Assembly (NCBI GenBank): GCA_937876245.1
Contig: CALEGP010000009.1
Coordinates: 40,527-104,526 of the forward strand
Direction of reading: 5' to 3'
Origin: an uncultured Actinomycetes bacterium
GTDB lineage: Bacteria > Actinomycetota > Actinomycetes > Nanopelagicales > Nanopelagicaceae
DNA length: 64,000 nucleotides
The translations under genes and the position numbers were made by a program. The notes beneath the pieces were generated by a model that was given only the letters and a program-made list of their open reading frames with translations, was not told the DNA's origin and ran no database searches. This document shows, one piece after another, positions 10,793-21,999 of the stretch (positions are counted from its first letter, which is position 1; each line of letters begins with the position of its first letter).

Positions 10793-10898
10793 ATCACCCC
10801 TTCAATCACAACTTAAGTTGGCCCGGGTCCTCCGGAGTCCTACCCCATAACGCAGAACTTCTTGCAAGTCTGTTGTTCATCATGGATACAGTTAAAGT

Positions 10899-11681
10899 TT
10901 AACGCACCCTCTTGCGATTTACCAGTTGTCCTGCAATTACGATTAGCAGCGCGCCTAAGAACATCACTGAGCCAACTACATTTGCTTGAGGCGGTACGCC
11001 CCTCGTAGCTGATACCCAGACAAATTTCGGGAAAGTACTCACAGTGCCTGAATTGAAATTTGTAATAATGAAATCATCAAACGAAAGCGCGAAGGATAAA
11101 AGGGCGGCGGCAGCGATTCCTGGTAGCACCAATGGGAAAGTTATTCTCCTGAAAGTCTCGAATTCATTGGCGTAAAGATCTCTCGCCGCCTCTTCTAGTT
11201 TCGGATCAAGCCCAGCGATGCGCGCCTTTACTGTAACAACTACAAAAGAGATACAAAACATCACATGCGCGATAACAGTCGGCCAAAATCCAGGATTAAT
11301 TCCAAAGTTTAGGAACATGGCCAGCAAAGATGCGCCCAAAACAATCTCCGGGGTCGCCATTGGTAGAAAGATTAAAAGGTTTACGCTGCTTCTGCCCTTA
11401 AATGCGTGTCTGCCTATTGCAAATGCAATCATTGTTCCGAGAATGGTAGAAATCGAAGTGGATATGAATCCGATTCGTAGTGAATTTCCCAAGGCCGCAC
11501 AAATTCCGTCAGCATCACAGGGGTTAAGCCAATTATCAAAGGTGAAGCCTTGCCAATTTATATTACGTTTCTTGGTTATGTTGAAAGAGAAGACTATCGT
11601 GTAAGCCACTGGAATAAATATATAAAGCAACGCAAAACCGGCATAGATCCGGATCATATTTTTAGAAAGCCATTTTCTCAT
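10899..11681 (-). CDS. potC: Spermidine/putrescine ABC transporter permease (PotC-like)
   Basis: ABC permease with EEAARDLYANEFETFRRITFPLVLPGI EAA loop; third pot gene. Confidence 0.88.
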   Translation of the reverse strand: MRKWLSKNMIRIYAGFALLYIFIPVAYTIVFSFNITKKRNINWQGFTFDNWLNPCDADGICAALGNSLRIGFISTSISTILGTMIAFAIGRHAFKGRSSVNLLIFLPMATPEIVLGASLLAMFLNFGINPGFWPTVIAHVMFCISFVVVTVKARIAGLDPKLEEAARDLYANEFETFRRITFPLVLPGIAAAALLSFALSFDDFIITNFNSGTVSTFPKFVWVSATRGVPPQANVVGSVMFLGALLIVIAGQLVNRKRVR

Positions 11682-12592
11682 ACGAGTTCATCCGTTCCAG
11701 TTTTTCTAATATAAACCGAAACTATAATCAAAATAATTGCCATCAATATAAATGAAAGTGCAGCTGCCGTTGGGTAATCGACGACCCTAAAGAAGCGAGA
11801 ATCAATGACATTTCCGATCATTTTAGTATTCGGATTTCCTAAAATCGAGGCATTTATATAGTCGCCTGATGCAGGGATGAATGTTAATAAAGTTCCTGCT
11901 ACCACCCCAGGCATGGAGAGCGGAAGAGTTACTTTTCTGAAAGTATTCAATCCATTAGCAAATAAATCCCCCGACGCTTCTATCAACTTGGGATCAATAC
12001 GTTCCAAGCTGGCATATATAGGAAGCGTCATAAATGGTAAGAAGTTGTAAGTAAGCCCCATAATTACCGAAAAGCTAGTCGCCGTAATGGTGTCTCCAAC
12101 CTTCATTATGTGGAGGTTCTGTAAAACCGTGACCACAGGACCTTGCGACCCAAGAATTTGTTTCCAAGCTAAAGTCCGCAACAAGAATGAAGTAAAGAAT
12201 GGCGCAATAACCATTATCAACAAAATATTCTTCATTGCTCCACTTCGAAATGCGATTGCATAAGCAAGCGGGTAGGAAATTGCTAGAGCCAGAAGAGTTG
12301 CAATCAAAGCATAGATAAAAGAGCGATAGAACTGATCCTGGTTCTCAACAAATGCGTCAACATAATTTAGGAATCGCCATGTTTGATCAAAAGATCCAGT
12401 TTCATATGAAGCCGAGCGAGTCTTCGTTGAGGTTGTCGCTAAATTAAGTATGGGCAAAATAAAGAAAGTAAAAAGCCAGAGAAGTCCAGGTATTAAGAGA
12501 AGATACGGGGTGAAATCCAATTTGATATTTTTCAGCAGACTTGGTGTCTGCTCTTTTTGCAAAGTTTTCAAATTACTCTCCATCGAGAGCAA
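11678..12592 (-). CDS. potB: Spermidine/putrescine ABC transporter permease (PotB-like)
   Basis: EASGDLFANGLNTFRKVTLPLSMPGV EAA loop, operon context. Likely starts at an internal ATG (MLSMES...). Confidence 0.88.
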   Translation of the reverse strand: MLSMESNLKTLQKEQTPSLLKNIKLDFTPYLLLIPGLLWLFTFFILPILNLATTSTKTRSASYETGSFDQTWRFLNYVDAFVENQDQFYRSFIYALIATLLALAISYPLAYAIAFRSGAMKNILLIMVIAPFFTSFLLRTLAWKQILGSQGPVVTVLQNLHIMKVGDTITATSFSVIMGLTYNFLPFMTLPIYASLERIDPKLIEASGDLFANGLNTFRKVTLPLSMPGVVAGTLLTFIPASGDYINASILGNPNTKMIGNVIDSRFFRVVDYPTAAALSFILMAIILIIVSVYIRKTGTDELV

Positions 12593-13673
12593 AGGTGAAA
12601 CGTGGTTCCCAAGTTAATGAAACCGGATCGCCTTTCTTTATATTAGGGGCGCCGCCATCATTCTGCTCGAAAACCATAATCTCTTGCTTCCAAGGCATTT
12701 CAACCATGTATTGGGTACTTACGCCAACGAATGAAATATCTGTGACAACTCCTCCCGCAAGAAGATTGCCCGGTAACTCAGAGCCAACATCATGAATTCT
12801 GAATTTCTCAGGTCTTACGCCGATTTTTACCGACGATGTAGAGGCATTATTGCGGGCTGTAGGCATAGTAAATTTAATGCCATGCGCCACAATCGTAGTC
12901 TCGCCATTCGCTTCAGACTCCACTGTTCCTTGAAGGAAGTTGGATTGACCCAAAAAGTTAGCGACAAATATTGTTTTTGGATTTTCGTAGAGCTCGCTTG
13001 GCGAACCGAGCTGCTCAATTTTTCCGTTATTCATAACTGCAATGGTGTCAGCCATAGTCATGGCCTCTTCCTGGTCATGAGTCACGTGAATAAAAGTGAT
13101 TCCTACTTCGGTCTGAATCCACTTTAGTTCTATCTGCATTTGACGCCGAAGCTTTAAATCTAGCGCACCTAGCGGTTCATCTAAGAGAAGAACGGCTGGA
13201 CGATTGACAATAGCGCGAGCAACGGCAATCCGTTGTTGCTGTCCACCTGAAAGCTGAGCTGGCTTGCGATCCTTTAGATGTCCAAGTTCGACAAGTTCAA
13301 GAGCCTTCATCACTGTTTCATTGACATCTTTGATGCCGCGGCGGCGTAAACCAAATGCCACATTTTCAAAAATTGATAGGTGAGGAAAGAGTGCATAGTT
13401 CTGAAAAACCGTATTGACGGGGCGACTATAAGATTTAAGATCGGTAATATTTTTATCTCCGATACTTATCGAGCCACTTGTTGGTTCTTCCAGACCTGCA
13501 ATCATTCGTAGGGTGGTGGTTTTGCCACACCCCGAAGGACCCAAGAGGGCAAAGAATGAACCTCTTGGGATAGTAAGAGTTAAATCGTCAACAGCTGTAA
13601 AGTCTCCAAATTGCTTTGTTAAATTTACTAACTTCAGATCTCCCTGAACAAATTTAGAGACTTCATCAGCCAT
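12573..13673 (-). CDS. potA: Spermidine/putrescine ABC transporter ATP-binding protein
   Basis: Walker A GPSGCGKTT, LSGGQQQRIAVARA, Walker B LLLDEPLGALD, TOBE-like C-terminus. Confidence 0.92.
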   Translation of the reverse strand: MADEVSKFVQGDLKLVNLTKQFGDFTAVDDLTLTIPRGSFFALLGPSGCGKTTTLRMIAGLEEPTSGSISIGDKNITDLKSYSRPVNTVFQNYALFPHLSIFENVAFGLRRRGIKDVNETVMKALELVELGHLKDRKPAQLSGGQQQRIAVARAIVNRPAVLLLDEPLGALDLKLRRQMQIELKWIQTEVGITFIHVTHDQEEAMTMADTIAVMNNGKIEQLGSPSELYENPKTIFVANFLGQSNFLQGTVESEANGETTIVAHGIKFTMPTARNNASTSSVKIGVRPEKFRIHDVGSELPGNLLAGGVVTDISFVGVSTQYMVEMPWKQEIMVFEQNDGGAPNIKKGDPVSLTWEPRFTFALDGE

Positions 13674-13675
13674 AC

Positions 13676-14875
13676 TTAGTTTCCGCTGGCTATCTGGAAA
13701 GCCTCAGAGAATTTAACTTCTTCTTCAGGGCTTAATGAACGAAATACTGAAACTTTTGACAGAGTTGCTTCGTCAGGGAAAATCATATTGTTGCTAGCAA
13801 GTGTTGGATCGATTTTTTCCATTTCTGCCTGCGCACCAACAACAGGACAGATGTAGTTAACCCAGGCAGCAACTTCAGCTGCAACCTTTGGATCGTAGTA
13901 ATAATCCATTAGCTTCTCGGCATTTGATTTATTGGTTGAGGTAGATGCAATCATCATGTTATCGCTCCAGAGAGTTCCGCCGGACTCTGGGATACCAAAT
14001 TGATATTTGTCACCCTCTTCCGCATTAAGTGAGAAGATATCCCCGCTCCAACCAATGACAGCAACGGCATCACCAATCGCCATATCTTCAAGATAGTCAT
14101 TTCCTTTAACTTGGCGAATAATTCCATCGCTAACCTGCTTCTCAAAGAAATCAATACCGTTCATAAATTCATCTTCGGTGAATGGCTTAGTAATATCTAC
14201 CCCTTGGTACTGCAAAATGATTCCCATGGTGTCGCGCATCTCGCTTAGTACTTCAATTCTGCCCTTATATTTCTTATCAAAGAGTTGATCTAGGGAGTTA
14301 ATTCCGCCGGGTACAAGTTGCTTATTCCAGCCAAAACCAGCAAAACCAGATTGCCAGGTCATGGACTGCTTACGACCCGGGTCAAAACCAACGTTGCTCA
14401 AACTTGGAAGAATATTTCCCTTATTTGGCATATTCCCAGCATCTAAAGTTTGGGTATACCCCAAGCGAATCCAGCGATCGGCCATCCAGTCTGTCAGTGT
14501 GACAATGTCATAACCAATATCTTTGCCGAGCTTAAGTTGTCCTTGAACTTTTCCGTAAAATTCATCGTTATCATTCACATCTACTAAATAATCTACATTT
14601 ATTCCAGTTGAAGAAATAAAACCTTCAAGGGTGGGATAAGTCCTTGAGCCATTAACTCTCTTGGCATCCAGGTAGGCCGCCCAGTTTGCCCAACGAACTG
14701 TTCCGCCGACATCTGAAGGTATTGTTGTTGCAACTTCAGAGCTCGATTTTGCACCACAAGAGGCCAAGAAAGCTGCAGCCGAAAGTCCGCCGACGCCAGC
14801 AAAAAGCTTTCGTCTACTTACCTGGGCATTAATAATTGATTTTGCTGCTAGCGATAGTGAACTTTTATCTTTCAT
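13676..14875 (-). CDS. potD: Polyamine ABC transporter substrate-binding lipoprotein (PotD-like)
   Basis: Tat-like RRKLF plus lipobox LASCG; heads the potDABC order; ggaGGAGtcc ribosome-binding site. Confidence 0.87.
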   Translation of the reverse strand: MKDKSSLSLAAKSIINAQVSRRKLFAGVGGLSAAAFLASCGAKSSSEVATTIPSDVGGTVRWANWAAYLDAKRVNGSRTYPTLEGFISSTGINVDYLVDVNDNDEFYGKVQGQLKLGKDIGYDIVTLTDWMADRWIRLGYTQTLDAGNMPNKGNILPSLSNVGFDPGRKQSMTWQSGFAGFGWNKQLVPGGINSLDQLFDKKYKGRIEVLSEMRDTMGIILQYQGVDITKPFTEDEFMNGIDFFEKQVSDGIIRQVKGNDYLEDMAIGDAVAVIGWSGDIFSLNAEEGDKYQFGIPESGGTLWSDNMMIASTSTNKSNAEKLMDYYYDPKVAAEVAAWVNYICPVVGAQAEMEKIDPTLASNNMIFPDEATLSKVSVFRSLSPEEEVKFSEAFQIASGN

Positions 14876-15014
14876 GCTTTGGACTCCTCATGGGTTTGAT
14901 TTGCAAAAGTAAAAACCTTGAATTTTCTATTTAGTTTTAAGACAGTTATCTCAGATCTGCTCGTAAGCGACTTTATTATTGCCTAATTTTGGCTGAAATT
15001 GCCAATTTTCCTGC

Positions 15015-16442
15015 CTATACTCCCAAATTTGTCATAACATGCTTAATTCGGGTGTAATCCTCAAAACCATAGCTTGAGAGATCCTTGCCATATCCTGACC
15101 GCTTAAATCCGCCATGGGGCATCTCGGCAACGATTGGAATATGAGTATTAATCCACACGCACCCAAAATCAAAGGCTTTGGCCATTCTCATGGCTCGGCC
15201 GTGATTTGAAGTCCAGACGCTAGAGGCCAATCCGTAAGCCACGCCATTGGCCATTGAGACTGCTTGAGCCTCATCCTTGAATTTCTGGACAGTGATTACT
15301 GGTCCAAAAATTTCATTTTGAATCATCTCGTCATCTTGGCGTAAACCTGCGATTACCGTGGGTGCGAAGAAATAACCTGGGCGATCCACCTTTGAGCCTC
15401 CCGCCATGATCTTGGCATGGCTAGGGGTGCGCTCGACGAAACCAGAAACTCTTGCCAATTGGTCAGCGTTATTAAGGGCGCCATATAGGACATCCTCTGA
15501 TGGCCCACCCGTGGCAATGTTTGTCTTGGCCTGAGCTGCCAGTAGTTCGACAAATTTGTCGTATACGCCCTCCTGAACCATTACTCGAGTGGCTGCTGTG
15601 CAATCTTGGCCAGCATTGAAATATCCAGTGATAGCAATATTCTCAGCGGCATTTTCTAAATCTGCATCGTCAAAGACAACCACTGGCGCTTTTCCGCCTA
15701 ACTCAAGGTGAACTCGCTTCAATTCGGATGCAGCTGATTTTGCCACTTCGATGCCTGCTCGAACTGATCCAGTTATCGAGACCATCGCCGGAGTCTTATG
15801 TTCAACCAGAGCGCGACCAGTTTCACGGTCACCGCAGATTACATTGAAGACCCCGGTTGGCAGAAACTCTGACATCACTTTGGCCATGAAGACTGTTGAA
15901 GCTGGAGTCGTGTCACTTGGTTTAAGCACAACTGTGTTTCCAGCTGCAATTGCTGGTGCCCACTTCCAAACTGCCATCATCATTGGATAATTCCAAGGTG
16001 TCACTTGTGCACAAACGCCGATTGGCTCTCTTCGAATAAAGGAGGTCATTCCCCGCATGTACTCCCCGGCAGATTTACCTTCCAGGTTTCGGGCGGCCCC
16101 AGCGAAGAATCGAATTTGATCCAACATTGGTGGAACCTCTTCAGAGGTGGTGAGAGAAATTGGTTTACCAGTATTCTCAACTTCAATCGCAATCAACTCT
16201 TCACTTCTAGCTTCAAGCGCATCTGCAATTTTTAATAGCGCGCGCTGTCTCTCTGAAGGCGTCGAATCTCGCCAATCAACAAAAGCTCTGCTCGCCGCGC
16301 TTAGGGCTAGATCTACATCTTCAGCAGTAGAAACCGGCGCAGTCGCATAGGCCGTTCCTAGAGCTGGATTAATAATTTCACTAGTTGCGCCAGATTTTGC
16401 GGGCACTGATTTACCATCAATAAAATTAAGTATCTTTTCCAT
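15015..16442 (-). CDS. Aldehyde dehydrogenase, gamma-aminobutyraldehyde dehydrogenase-like
   Basis: ALDH motifs VTPWNYPMMMAVWKWAPA, LELGGKAPVVVFDDAD, GQDCTAATR. Start placed at MEKILNFIDGK (16442), not the longer ORF start at 16676. Confidence 0.85.
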   Translation of the reverse strand: MEKILNFIDGKSVPAKSGATSEIINPALGTAYATAPVSTAEDVDLALSAASRAFVDWRDSTPSERQRALLKIADALEARSEELIAIEVENTGKPISLTTSEEVPPMLDQIRFFAGAARNLEGKSAGEYMRGMTSFIRREPIGVCAQVTPWNYPMMMAVWKWAPAIAAGNTVVLKPSDTTPASTVFMAKVMSEFLPTGVFNVICGDRETGRALVEHKTPAMVSITGSVRAGIEVAKSAASELKRVHLELGGKAPVVVFDDADLENAAENIAITGYFNAGQDCTAATRVMVQEGVYDKFVELLAAQAKTNIATGGPSEDVLYGALNNADQLARVSGFVERTPSHAKIMAGGSKVDRPGYFFAPTVIAGLRQDDEMIQNEIFGPVITVQKFKDEAQAVSMANGVAYGLASSVWTSNHGRAMRMAKAFDFGCVWINTHIPIVAEMPHGGFKRSGYGKDLSSYGFEDYTRIKHVMTNLGV

Positions 16443-16517
16443 GGCGCAAAGATTACGCCGACTTCTTGAGAATGTGTACCACTTGATGCCAAAATTCTTA
16501 AGGCCATAGGATGAGGC

Positions 16518-17870
16518 ATGTCTAGCGAAAAAGCTTCCGCGAGCACGGGTATCTCTGAAAGCTCGCTTTGGTGGAGAAGTGTCGAGCGGCCCATTTTTAC
16601 ACCGGGGCCAATTTCCAAATACTGGGATGTTGCTATTATCGGTGGCGGATTTAGCGGCCTCTGGACAGCTCATCATTTAAAGGTAAATAACCCTGAACTC
16701 TCCATTGCAATTTTTGAGGCCAATTTTGTGGGATCCGGGGCCAGCGGAAGAAATGGTGGTTGGATTTCTGCGCTCTTCCCTGTTGACAAGGAAAAACTGA
16801 GAAAGAGAGATAGTGAAGGCGCCATTGATTTACTCTTTAAAAATCTAGAGGCAAGCGTAGTAGAGATTGGATCATTTGCCAGAGCCGCCAATATTGAATG
16901 CGGCTACTCCAAATCAGGAACATACAACGTTGCTAGAAATTTAGGCCAGCTTGCCAGAATCAAAAATAAAATTGCGAGAGAAAGTATTTTTCTAGATAAA
17001 ATTGAAATCTCAGAAAAAATCAATATGAGCGGCGCCCTAGGGGGTGCATTCAATCCAAATTGTGCTTCTGTAAATCCCTATCAATTACTAACTGGCCTTG
17101 CCCAAGATCTCGAAGCCAAGGGGGTTTCCATATATGAGCAGGCAAGAGCAGAGGTAACGGGCAGGAATATCAACGTTCACTTTCAAGAAGAAGAGATTCT
17201 CGTAAATACTAAATACACGGTACGAGCTATTGAGGCATATCATTCACAAACGAGGGATCAAGTTCCGATTTATTCTCTAGTTGTTGCCACCGAACCAATC
17301 CCAAGTGAGCTCAGGAAGCTAATTGGAATATCTGATGGTGAAACTTTCTCGGAAGAAAAACACACGGTCACTTATGCACAACTTACAGAGGATCACCGCC
17401 TGGTCGTAGGCGGTCGGGGTGCCCCCTACATCTTCGGCTCCAAACGTTCGGATTCAAATGAATCGCTCGAAACAGTGCACCAGAAGTTAAAAGCCATGGT
17501 GATCGAATGGTTCCCGCAACTTGAAAATATTAAATTTACCCACAGTTGGGGCGGTGCGGTCGGTGTCACAAGAAATTGGGCGCCCTATGTAACTTGGGAT
17601 GGTTCTATTGCCACAATGGGTGGATATGCGGGTGACGGACTTGGCCTTTCATATCTAGCCGCAAATTCGGTTGCTGATCTTATTTGTAGAAAAAATAGCG
17701 AAAGAGCAACTCTGCTATATGTAAATTCTCCTAAAAAGCGATGGGAGCCCGAACCGCTACGATGGATTGGTATAAATGCATTTATTGCCGCTACTAAAGC
17801 TGCAGATTATGAAGAGAAATTAACTGGAAGAGCGAGCTTAATTGCCAAAGCCCTAAATAAATTATTTTAG
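16518..17870 (+). CDS. FAD-dependent oxidoreductase, DAO family (second PuuB-like paralogue)
   Basis: [46 protein letters not shown]; 5-nt spacing from a TAGGAT box. Confidence 0.83.
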   Translation: MSSEKASASTGISESSLWWRSVERPIFTPGPISKYWDVAIIGGGFSGLWTAHHLKVNNPELSIAIFEANFVGSGASGRNGGWISALFPVDKEKLRKRDSEGAIDLLFKNLEASVVEIGSFARAANIECGYSKSGTYNVARNLGQLARIKNKIARESIFLDKIEISEKINMSGALGGAFNPNCASVNPYQLLTGLAQDLEAKGVSIYEQARAEVTGRNINVHFQEEEILVNTKYTVRAIEAYHSQTRDQVPIYSLVVATEPIPSELRKLIGISDGETFSEEKHTVTYAQLTEDHRLVVGGRGAPYIFGSKRSDSNESLETVHQKLKAMVIEWFPQLENIKFTHSWGGAVGVTRNWAPYVTWDGSIATMGGYAGDGLGLSYLAANSVADLICRKNSERATLLYVNSPKKRWEPEPLRWIGINAFIAATKAADYEEKLTGRASLIAKALNKLF

Positions 17871-18971
17871 ATTCTCATTTGCCGCCAATTGACCGCAAGC
17901 TCCATCAATTTCACGCCCTCTGGTGTCGCGTACCGTTACGGGAACTTTGTAGCTTTCCAGAATCCGAACGAATTCTGCTTCATCTTCAGCTCTTGAGGCA
18001 GTCCATTTTGAGCCGGGCGTTGGATTTAATGGAATTAAATTCACATGAGCATTTCTATTCCTCAATAGCCTTCCCAATAAATCTGCCCGCCATGCTTGGT
18101 CATTGATATCTCGAATAAGGGCATACTCAATGGAATAACGGCGACCAGTTTTAGCTTCATACTTATCTGCTGCGGCCAATACCTCTCGCACTTTCCATCT
18201 CGAGTTAATTGGCACCAAGGTGTCGCGAAGTTCATCATCGGGAGTATGTAGGGAAACGGCGAGAGTTACCGGAATGCCTTCCTCGCATAGTTTCTCTATT
18301 CCATTAACCAAGCCGACCGTTGAAAGCGTTACAGAACGTGCGCCAATTCCTAGACCATCTGGTTGCGCTGTCGTAATATTTCTAATAGAGCGAATAACGG
18401 CGTTGTAATTTGCCATTGGTTCGCCCATGCCCATGAAAACTACATTAGACAGTCGGGTCTCGCCGCCAGGCAATTCACCATCTGCACATATTTTTGCTGC
18501 TGCCACGACCTGGGCGGTGATTTCTCCTGCAGTTAAATTTCGAGTGAGGCCGCCTTGACCCGTAGCGCAAAATGGACAGTTCATCCCGCAACCTGCCTGT
18601 GAAGAAATACAGACTGTGGTCCGATCTGAATAGCGCATTAAAACGCTCTCCACCAAGACTCCATCGTGGAGTCTCCACAGATCTTTTCTGGTCTTGCCGC
18701 TATCGGTAGTTACAGATTTTACAAGAGTAATCAATTTAGGGACGAAGGCCTTAGCTAAGGTTTCTCGGAGATCCTTTGGAATATCACTCCAGCTTTCGGT
18801 GTCATCGTTGTAATGTGTAAAGAAATGAACTGCCATTTGATTTGCACGAAATTCTGGAATTCCTAACTCGACAGCCAGTGCTTTACGCTCGGTTATGTCG
18901 AGATCAGCAAAGTGTTTAGGTGGCTTGACGCGCTGCTTTGGCTCGTCAAAAACCAATTTGATTTCAGTCAT
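17862..18971 (-). CDS. rlmN: 23S rRNA (adenine2503-C2)/tRNA methyltransferase RlmN
   Basis: Radical [40 protein letters not shown]. Confidence 0.96.
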   Translation of the reverse strand: MTEIKLVFDEPKQRVKPPKHFADLDITERKALAVELGIPEFRANQMAVHFFTHYNDDTESWSDIPKDLRETLAKAFVPKLITLVKSVTTDSGKTRKDLWRLHDGVLVESVLMRYSDRTTVCISSQAGCGMNCPFCATGQGGLTRNLTAGEITAQVVAAAKICADGELPGGETRLSNVVFMGMGEPMANYNAVIRSIRNITTAQPDGLGIGARSVTLSTVGLVNGIEKLCEEGIPVTLAVSLHTPDDELRDTLVPINSRWKVREVLAAADKYEAKTGRRYSIEYALIRDINDQAWRADLLGRLLRNRNAHVNLIPLNPTPGSKWTASRAEDEAEFVRILESYKVPVTVRDTRGREIDGACGQLAANENLK

Positions 18972-19819
18972 AAATTAAAGTGCTTAATAAATTCGAAGGC
19001 AAACCAGACAGCTGGCCCAGTAAATAATGCGGAATCAATTCGGTCAAGAATTCCGCCATGGCCAGGCAGAAAGCTTCCCATATCTTTAATGGCCAAATCA
19101 CGCTTAACTGCAGATTCAATTAAGTCACCACAAGTCGCAGTTACAACTGCAACCACTCCTATTGCAGCACCAATCCACCAGTCATGATCGAGCAAAAATT
19201 GAAATACCAGTGCGGATCCAATGGTCGTCACAATTATCGATCCAATCAAACCTTCCCAAGTCTTCTTCGGGCTGATGTGGGGCGCCAATGGATGCTTTCC
19301 AAGAAGTACTCCAAAAATATAGGCAAAAGTATCGTTGCAACTCACGAGAACGACGAGAGTAAATATTCGAGAAAGGCCATTTTTGTCGTGAGCTAGCAAT
19401 AAAATAAAACCACCAAGGAAAGCCAGATAAAACATAGCAAATGTAGCTGCCGCTGATTTACGGATAAAGTCCTTTGGGCTTTTGAAAAGAATATAAACCA
19501 ATAAGTTCGGGATTGCTATTGCGCCCGCAACTGCAAGCCCAGAAACACGACCATACCAAGCTGCAGCGAGCAATGTAGTTACGGCAAGTGCGATTGCATT
19601 TTCAGGTAAATCAATCCCTCCTGCTTTATAGGCGCGAACCAGTTCGCGAGAAGCAAGAAGTATCGTGGCCCAAGCAAAAATAGCAAAAAGAATCTGAAGA
19701 AAAGATATTGTCAAAAAAACTACGGCAAGAATTAAGACAGAAACCAAAATGGATGGACCTAGTTTGCGCCCAGCTCTGGCATTTATCGCCTCATTAAACG
19801 AATGAAAGTCTGCCATCAT
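18968..19819 (-). CDS. cdsA: Phosphatidate cytidylyltransferase
   Basis: CdsA signature SPKKTWEG...[33 protein letters not shown]. Confidence 0.96.
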   Translation of the reverse strand: MMADFHSFNEAINARAGRKLGPSILVSVLILAVVFLTISFLQILFAIFAWATILLASRELVRAYKAGGIDLPENAIALAVTTLLAAAWYGRVSGLAVAGAIAIPNLLVYILFKSPKDFIRKSAAATFAMFYLAFLGGFILLLAHDKNGLSRIFTLVVLVSCNDTFAYIFGVLLGKHPLAPHISPKKTWEGLIGSIIVTTIGSALVFQFLLDHDWWIGAAIGVVAVVTATCGDLIESAVKRDLAIKDMGSFLPGHGGILDRIDSALFTGPAVWFAFEFIKHFNL

Positions 19820-20382
19820 TAAACTTCGAGAAGTTCGGCTTCCTTGTGCTTTAACAGCTCATCAATCTTTGTTACATGATCAGATGTAATTTTTTCAAGA
19901 TCTTTTTCACCGCGCGATACATCATCCTTGCCCGCTAAGCCATCCTTCTCTAATTTCTCCATTGTCTCTTTTGCGGTGCGACGAATATTGCGGATTGAAA
20001 CTCTAGAATCCTCGGCCTTCGTCCGAGCAACTTTTATATAGTCTTTGCGCCGTTCCTCGGTCAACTGTGGAAAATTAACTCTGATAACTCCCCCGTCAGA
20101 TGCCGGATTAACCCCTAAGTCAGATTCCCGAATAGCCTTCTCAATCGCCGCAGACGCGCCTTTATCAAAGGGAGAGACAATAGCCATGCGTGGCTCAGGC
20201 ACTTGAAAAGATGCCAGTTGCGAAAGTGGAGTCATGGCCCCGTAATAATCGACAACAATCTTGGCAAACATTGCTGGATGTGCGCGGCCTGTGCGAATTG
20301 CCCCGAAATCTTCTTTGGCAACCTCTACAGCCTTGTCCATTTTTGAAGTTGCATCACCTAGAGCTGTTGAAATATCACTCAT
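19819..20382 (-). CDS. frr: Ribosome recycling factor
   Basis: RTGRAHPAMF, IRVNFPQLTEERRKDYIKVA; pyrH-frr-cdsA order. Confidence 0.97.
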   Translation of the reverse strand: MSDISTALGDATSKMDKAVEVAKEDFGAIRTGRAHPAMFAKIVVDYYGAMTPLSQLASFQVPEPRMAIVSPFDKGASAAIEKAIRESDLGVNPASDGGVIRVNFPQLTEERRKDYIKVARTKAEDSRVSIRNIRRTAKETMEKLEKDGLAGKDDVSRGEKDLEKITSDHVTKIDELLKHKEAELLEV

Positions 20383-20400
20383 AATCTCCCCTTACAAACT

Positions 20401-21117
20401 TTACGAAACTAGAGTTCCGACGCTATCGCCGCTAACCGCGCGGGCAATATTGCCCTTATTTTTTAAATCGAAAATAACAATAGGTAGATTATTTTCCCGG
20501 CACAAACTAAATGCTGCGGCATCTGCCACTGCTAGAGACTTTGAAAGTACTTCATCAAAGCTGATACTTTCATATTTGACCGCTGATTTATCCTTCTTTG
20601 GATCGGCAGAATAAACTCCGTCTACACCGCTCTTGGCAAGCAGAAGTGCTTCGGCAGAAACTTCCAGTGCTCGTTGCGCAGCCACAGTATCCGTTGTGAA
20701 AAATGGCATTCCTGCTCCCGCCCCAAAGATAACAACCCGTCCTTTTTCCAAGTGACGAATTGCTCTGCGAGGAATGTAGGGCTCAGCAACTTGGCCCATT
20801 GTTATGGCAGTTTGTACTCGAGTGTCAATACCTTCTTTTTCTAAAAAATCTTGTAGCGCTAAACAGTTCATGACCGTTCCAAGCATTCCCATGTAGTCAG
20901 CGCGAGCGCGATCCATACCTCGTTGTTGAAGTTCGGCGCCTCGGAAGTAATTACCGCCACCGACAACGATTCCAATTTGTACGCCGCTACGGACAACATC
21001 TGCAATCTGGTTTGCTACATCGTGCACGACATCAGGATCTACACCAATGCCTTTCTCTCCGCCAAATACCTCGCCAGAAAGTTTAAGGAGCACTCTCTTG
21101 TAACCTTTGCGGGCCAT
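20401..21117 (-). CDS. pyrH: UMP kinase
   Basis: [51 protein letters not shown]. Confidence 0.97.
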   Translation of the reverse strand: MARKGYKRVLLKLSGEVFGGEKGIGVDPDVVHDVANQIADVVRSGVQIGIVVGGGNYFRGAELQQRGMDRARADYMGMLGTVMNCLALQDFLEKEGIDTRVQTAITMGQVAEPYIPRRAIRHLEKGRVVIFGAGAGMPFFTTDTVAAQRALEVSAEALLLAKSGVDGVYSADPKKDKSAVKYESISFDEVLSKSLAVADAAAFSLCRENNLPIVIFDLKNKGNIARAVSGDSVGTLVS

Positions 21118-21166
21118 AGCTGAGTGCTCCTTATCTACTAACTTTGTTAACTTCTAATAGGCGAGA

Positions 21167-21994
21167 TTACTGTCCAACTCGGAATCGGTGAAATGCCGAC
21201 ACGGCTGTCTTAGCCTCATCTGCGATTTGTTGAACCGTTTTCTTGGCATCCTTGGCGAAAGATTGCTCTAACAAGCTAACTTCCTTCACGAAGCCAGTAA
21301 CCCGACCTTCGACAATCCTGGCTATTGATGCCTCTGGCTTACCCTCTGCGCGGGCAGTCTCTTCGGCAATACGGCGCTCGCTTTCAATGTGCTCAGCAGG
21401 AATATCTTCACGCCGAACAAATTGTGGAGCAAAAGCAGCGATGTGCTGGGCAATATCTTTACCCGCTTCAGCAGCATCTTTGGCAAGTTGAACCAAAACT
21501 CCGACCTGTGGTGGCAAATCTGGACTAGTGCGGTGCAGGTAAAGGGAAACTGGTGAACCTTGAAGAACTGCAATACGGCGAAGCTCGATCTTTTCGCCCA
21601 GAGTCGCATTTCCTTCATCAATTGTTCTCTGAACAGTTTTACCATTTGCCAACGTTGAGGCATGGAATTGAGCCAAGTCACCGATTTTGCTTGCGAGCAA
21701 ATGTGCCAGTAACTCATTTGCTAACTCTTGGAAACGATCACCTTTTGCAACAAAATCTGTCTCGCAATTTAGCTCGAGCATTACGCCAACATCACCTTCG
21801 GCCTTAGCAAGCACCAAGCCATTTGATGTCGTGCGGCCTTCGCGCTTAGTTACACCTTTTTGTCCCTTAACCCGAATGATTTCAACGGCCTTTTCAAAAT
21901 CGCCATCAGCTTCATCCATTGCCTTTTTGCAATCAAGCATCCCGGCAGCAGTTGCTTCACGTAATTTTTTTATATCTTCTGCTGTGTAAGCCAA
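21167..21994 (-). CDS. tsf: Translation elongation factor Ts
   Basis: DIKKLREATAAGMLDCKKAM, VMLELNCETDFVAK. Confidence 0.97.
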   Translation of the reverse strand: MAYTAEDIKKLREATAAGMLDCKKAMDEADGDFEKAVEIIRVKGQKGVTKREGRTTSNGLVLAKAEGDVGVMLELNCETDFVAKGDRFQELANELLAHLLASKIGDLAQFHASTLANGKTVQRTIDEGNATLGEKIELRRIAVLQGSPVSLYLHRTSPDLPPQVGVLVQLAKDAAEAGKDIAQHIAAFAPQFVRREDIPAEHIESERRIAEETARAEGKPEASIARIVEGRVTGFVKEVSLLEQSFAKDAKKTVQQIADEAKTAVSAFHRFRVGQ

Positions 21995-21999
21995 TTTAA

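Noticed and set aside
10770-10898. Glycine or guanidine riboswitch call for the potC-oxidoreductase spacer
   Set aside because: Key conserved words of those classes were not found; kept only as an unclassified structured candidate.
14880-15014. Operator-like TTGGC-aattTCA-GCCAA repeat upstream of potD
   Set aside because: Only 5-bp arms in an A/T-rich region; could easily be chance, no second copy found.
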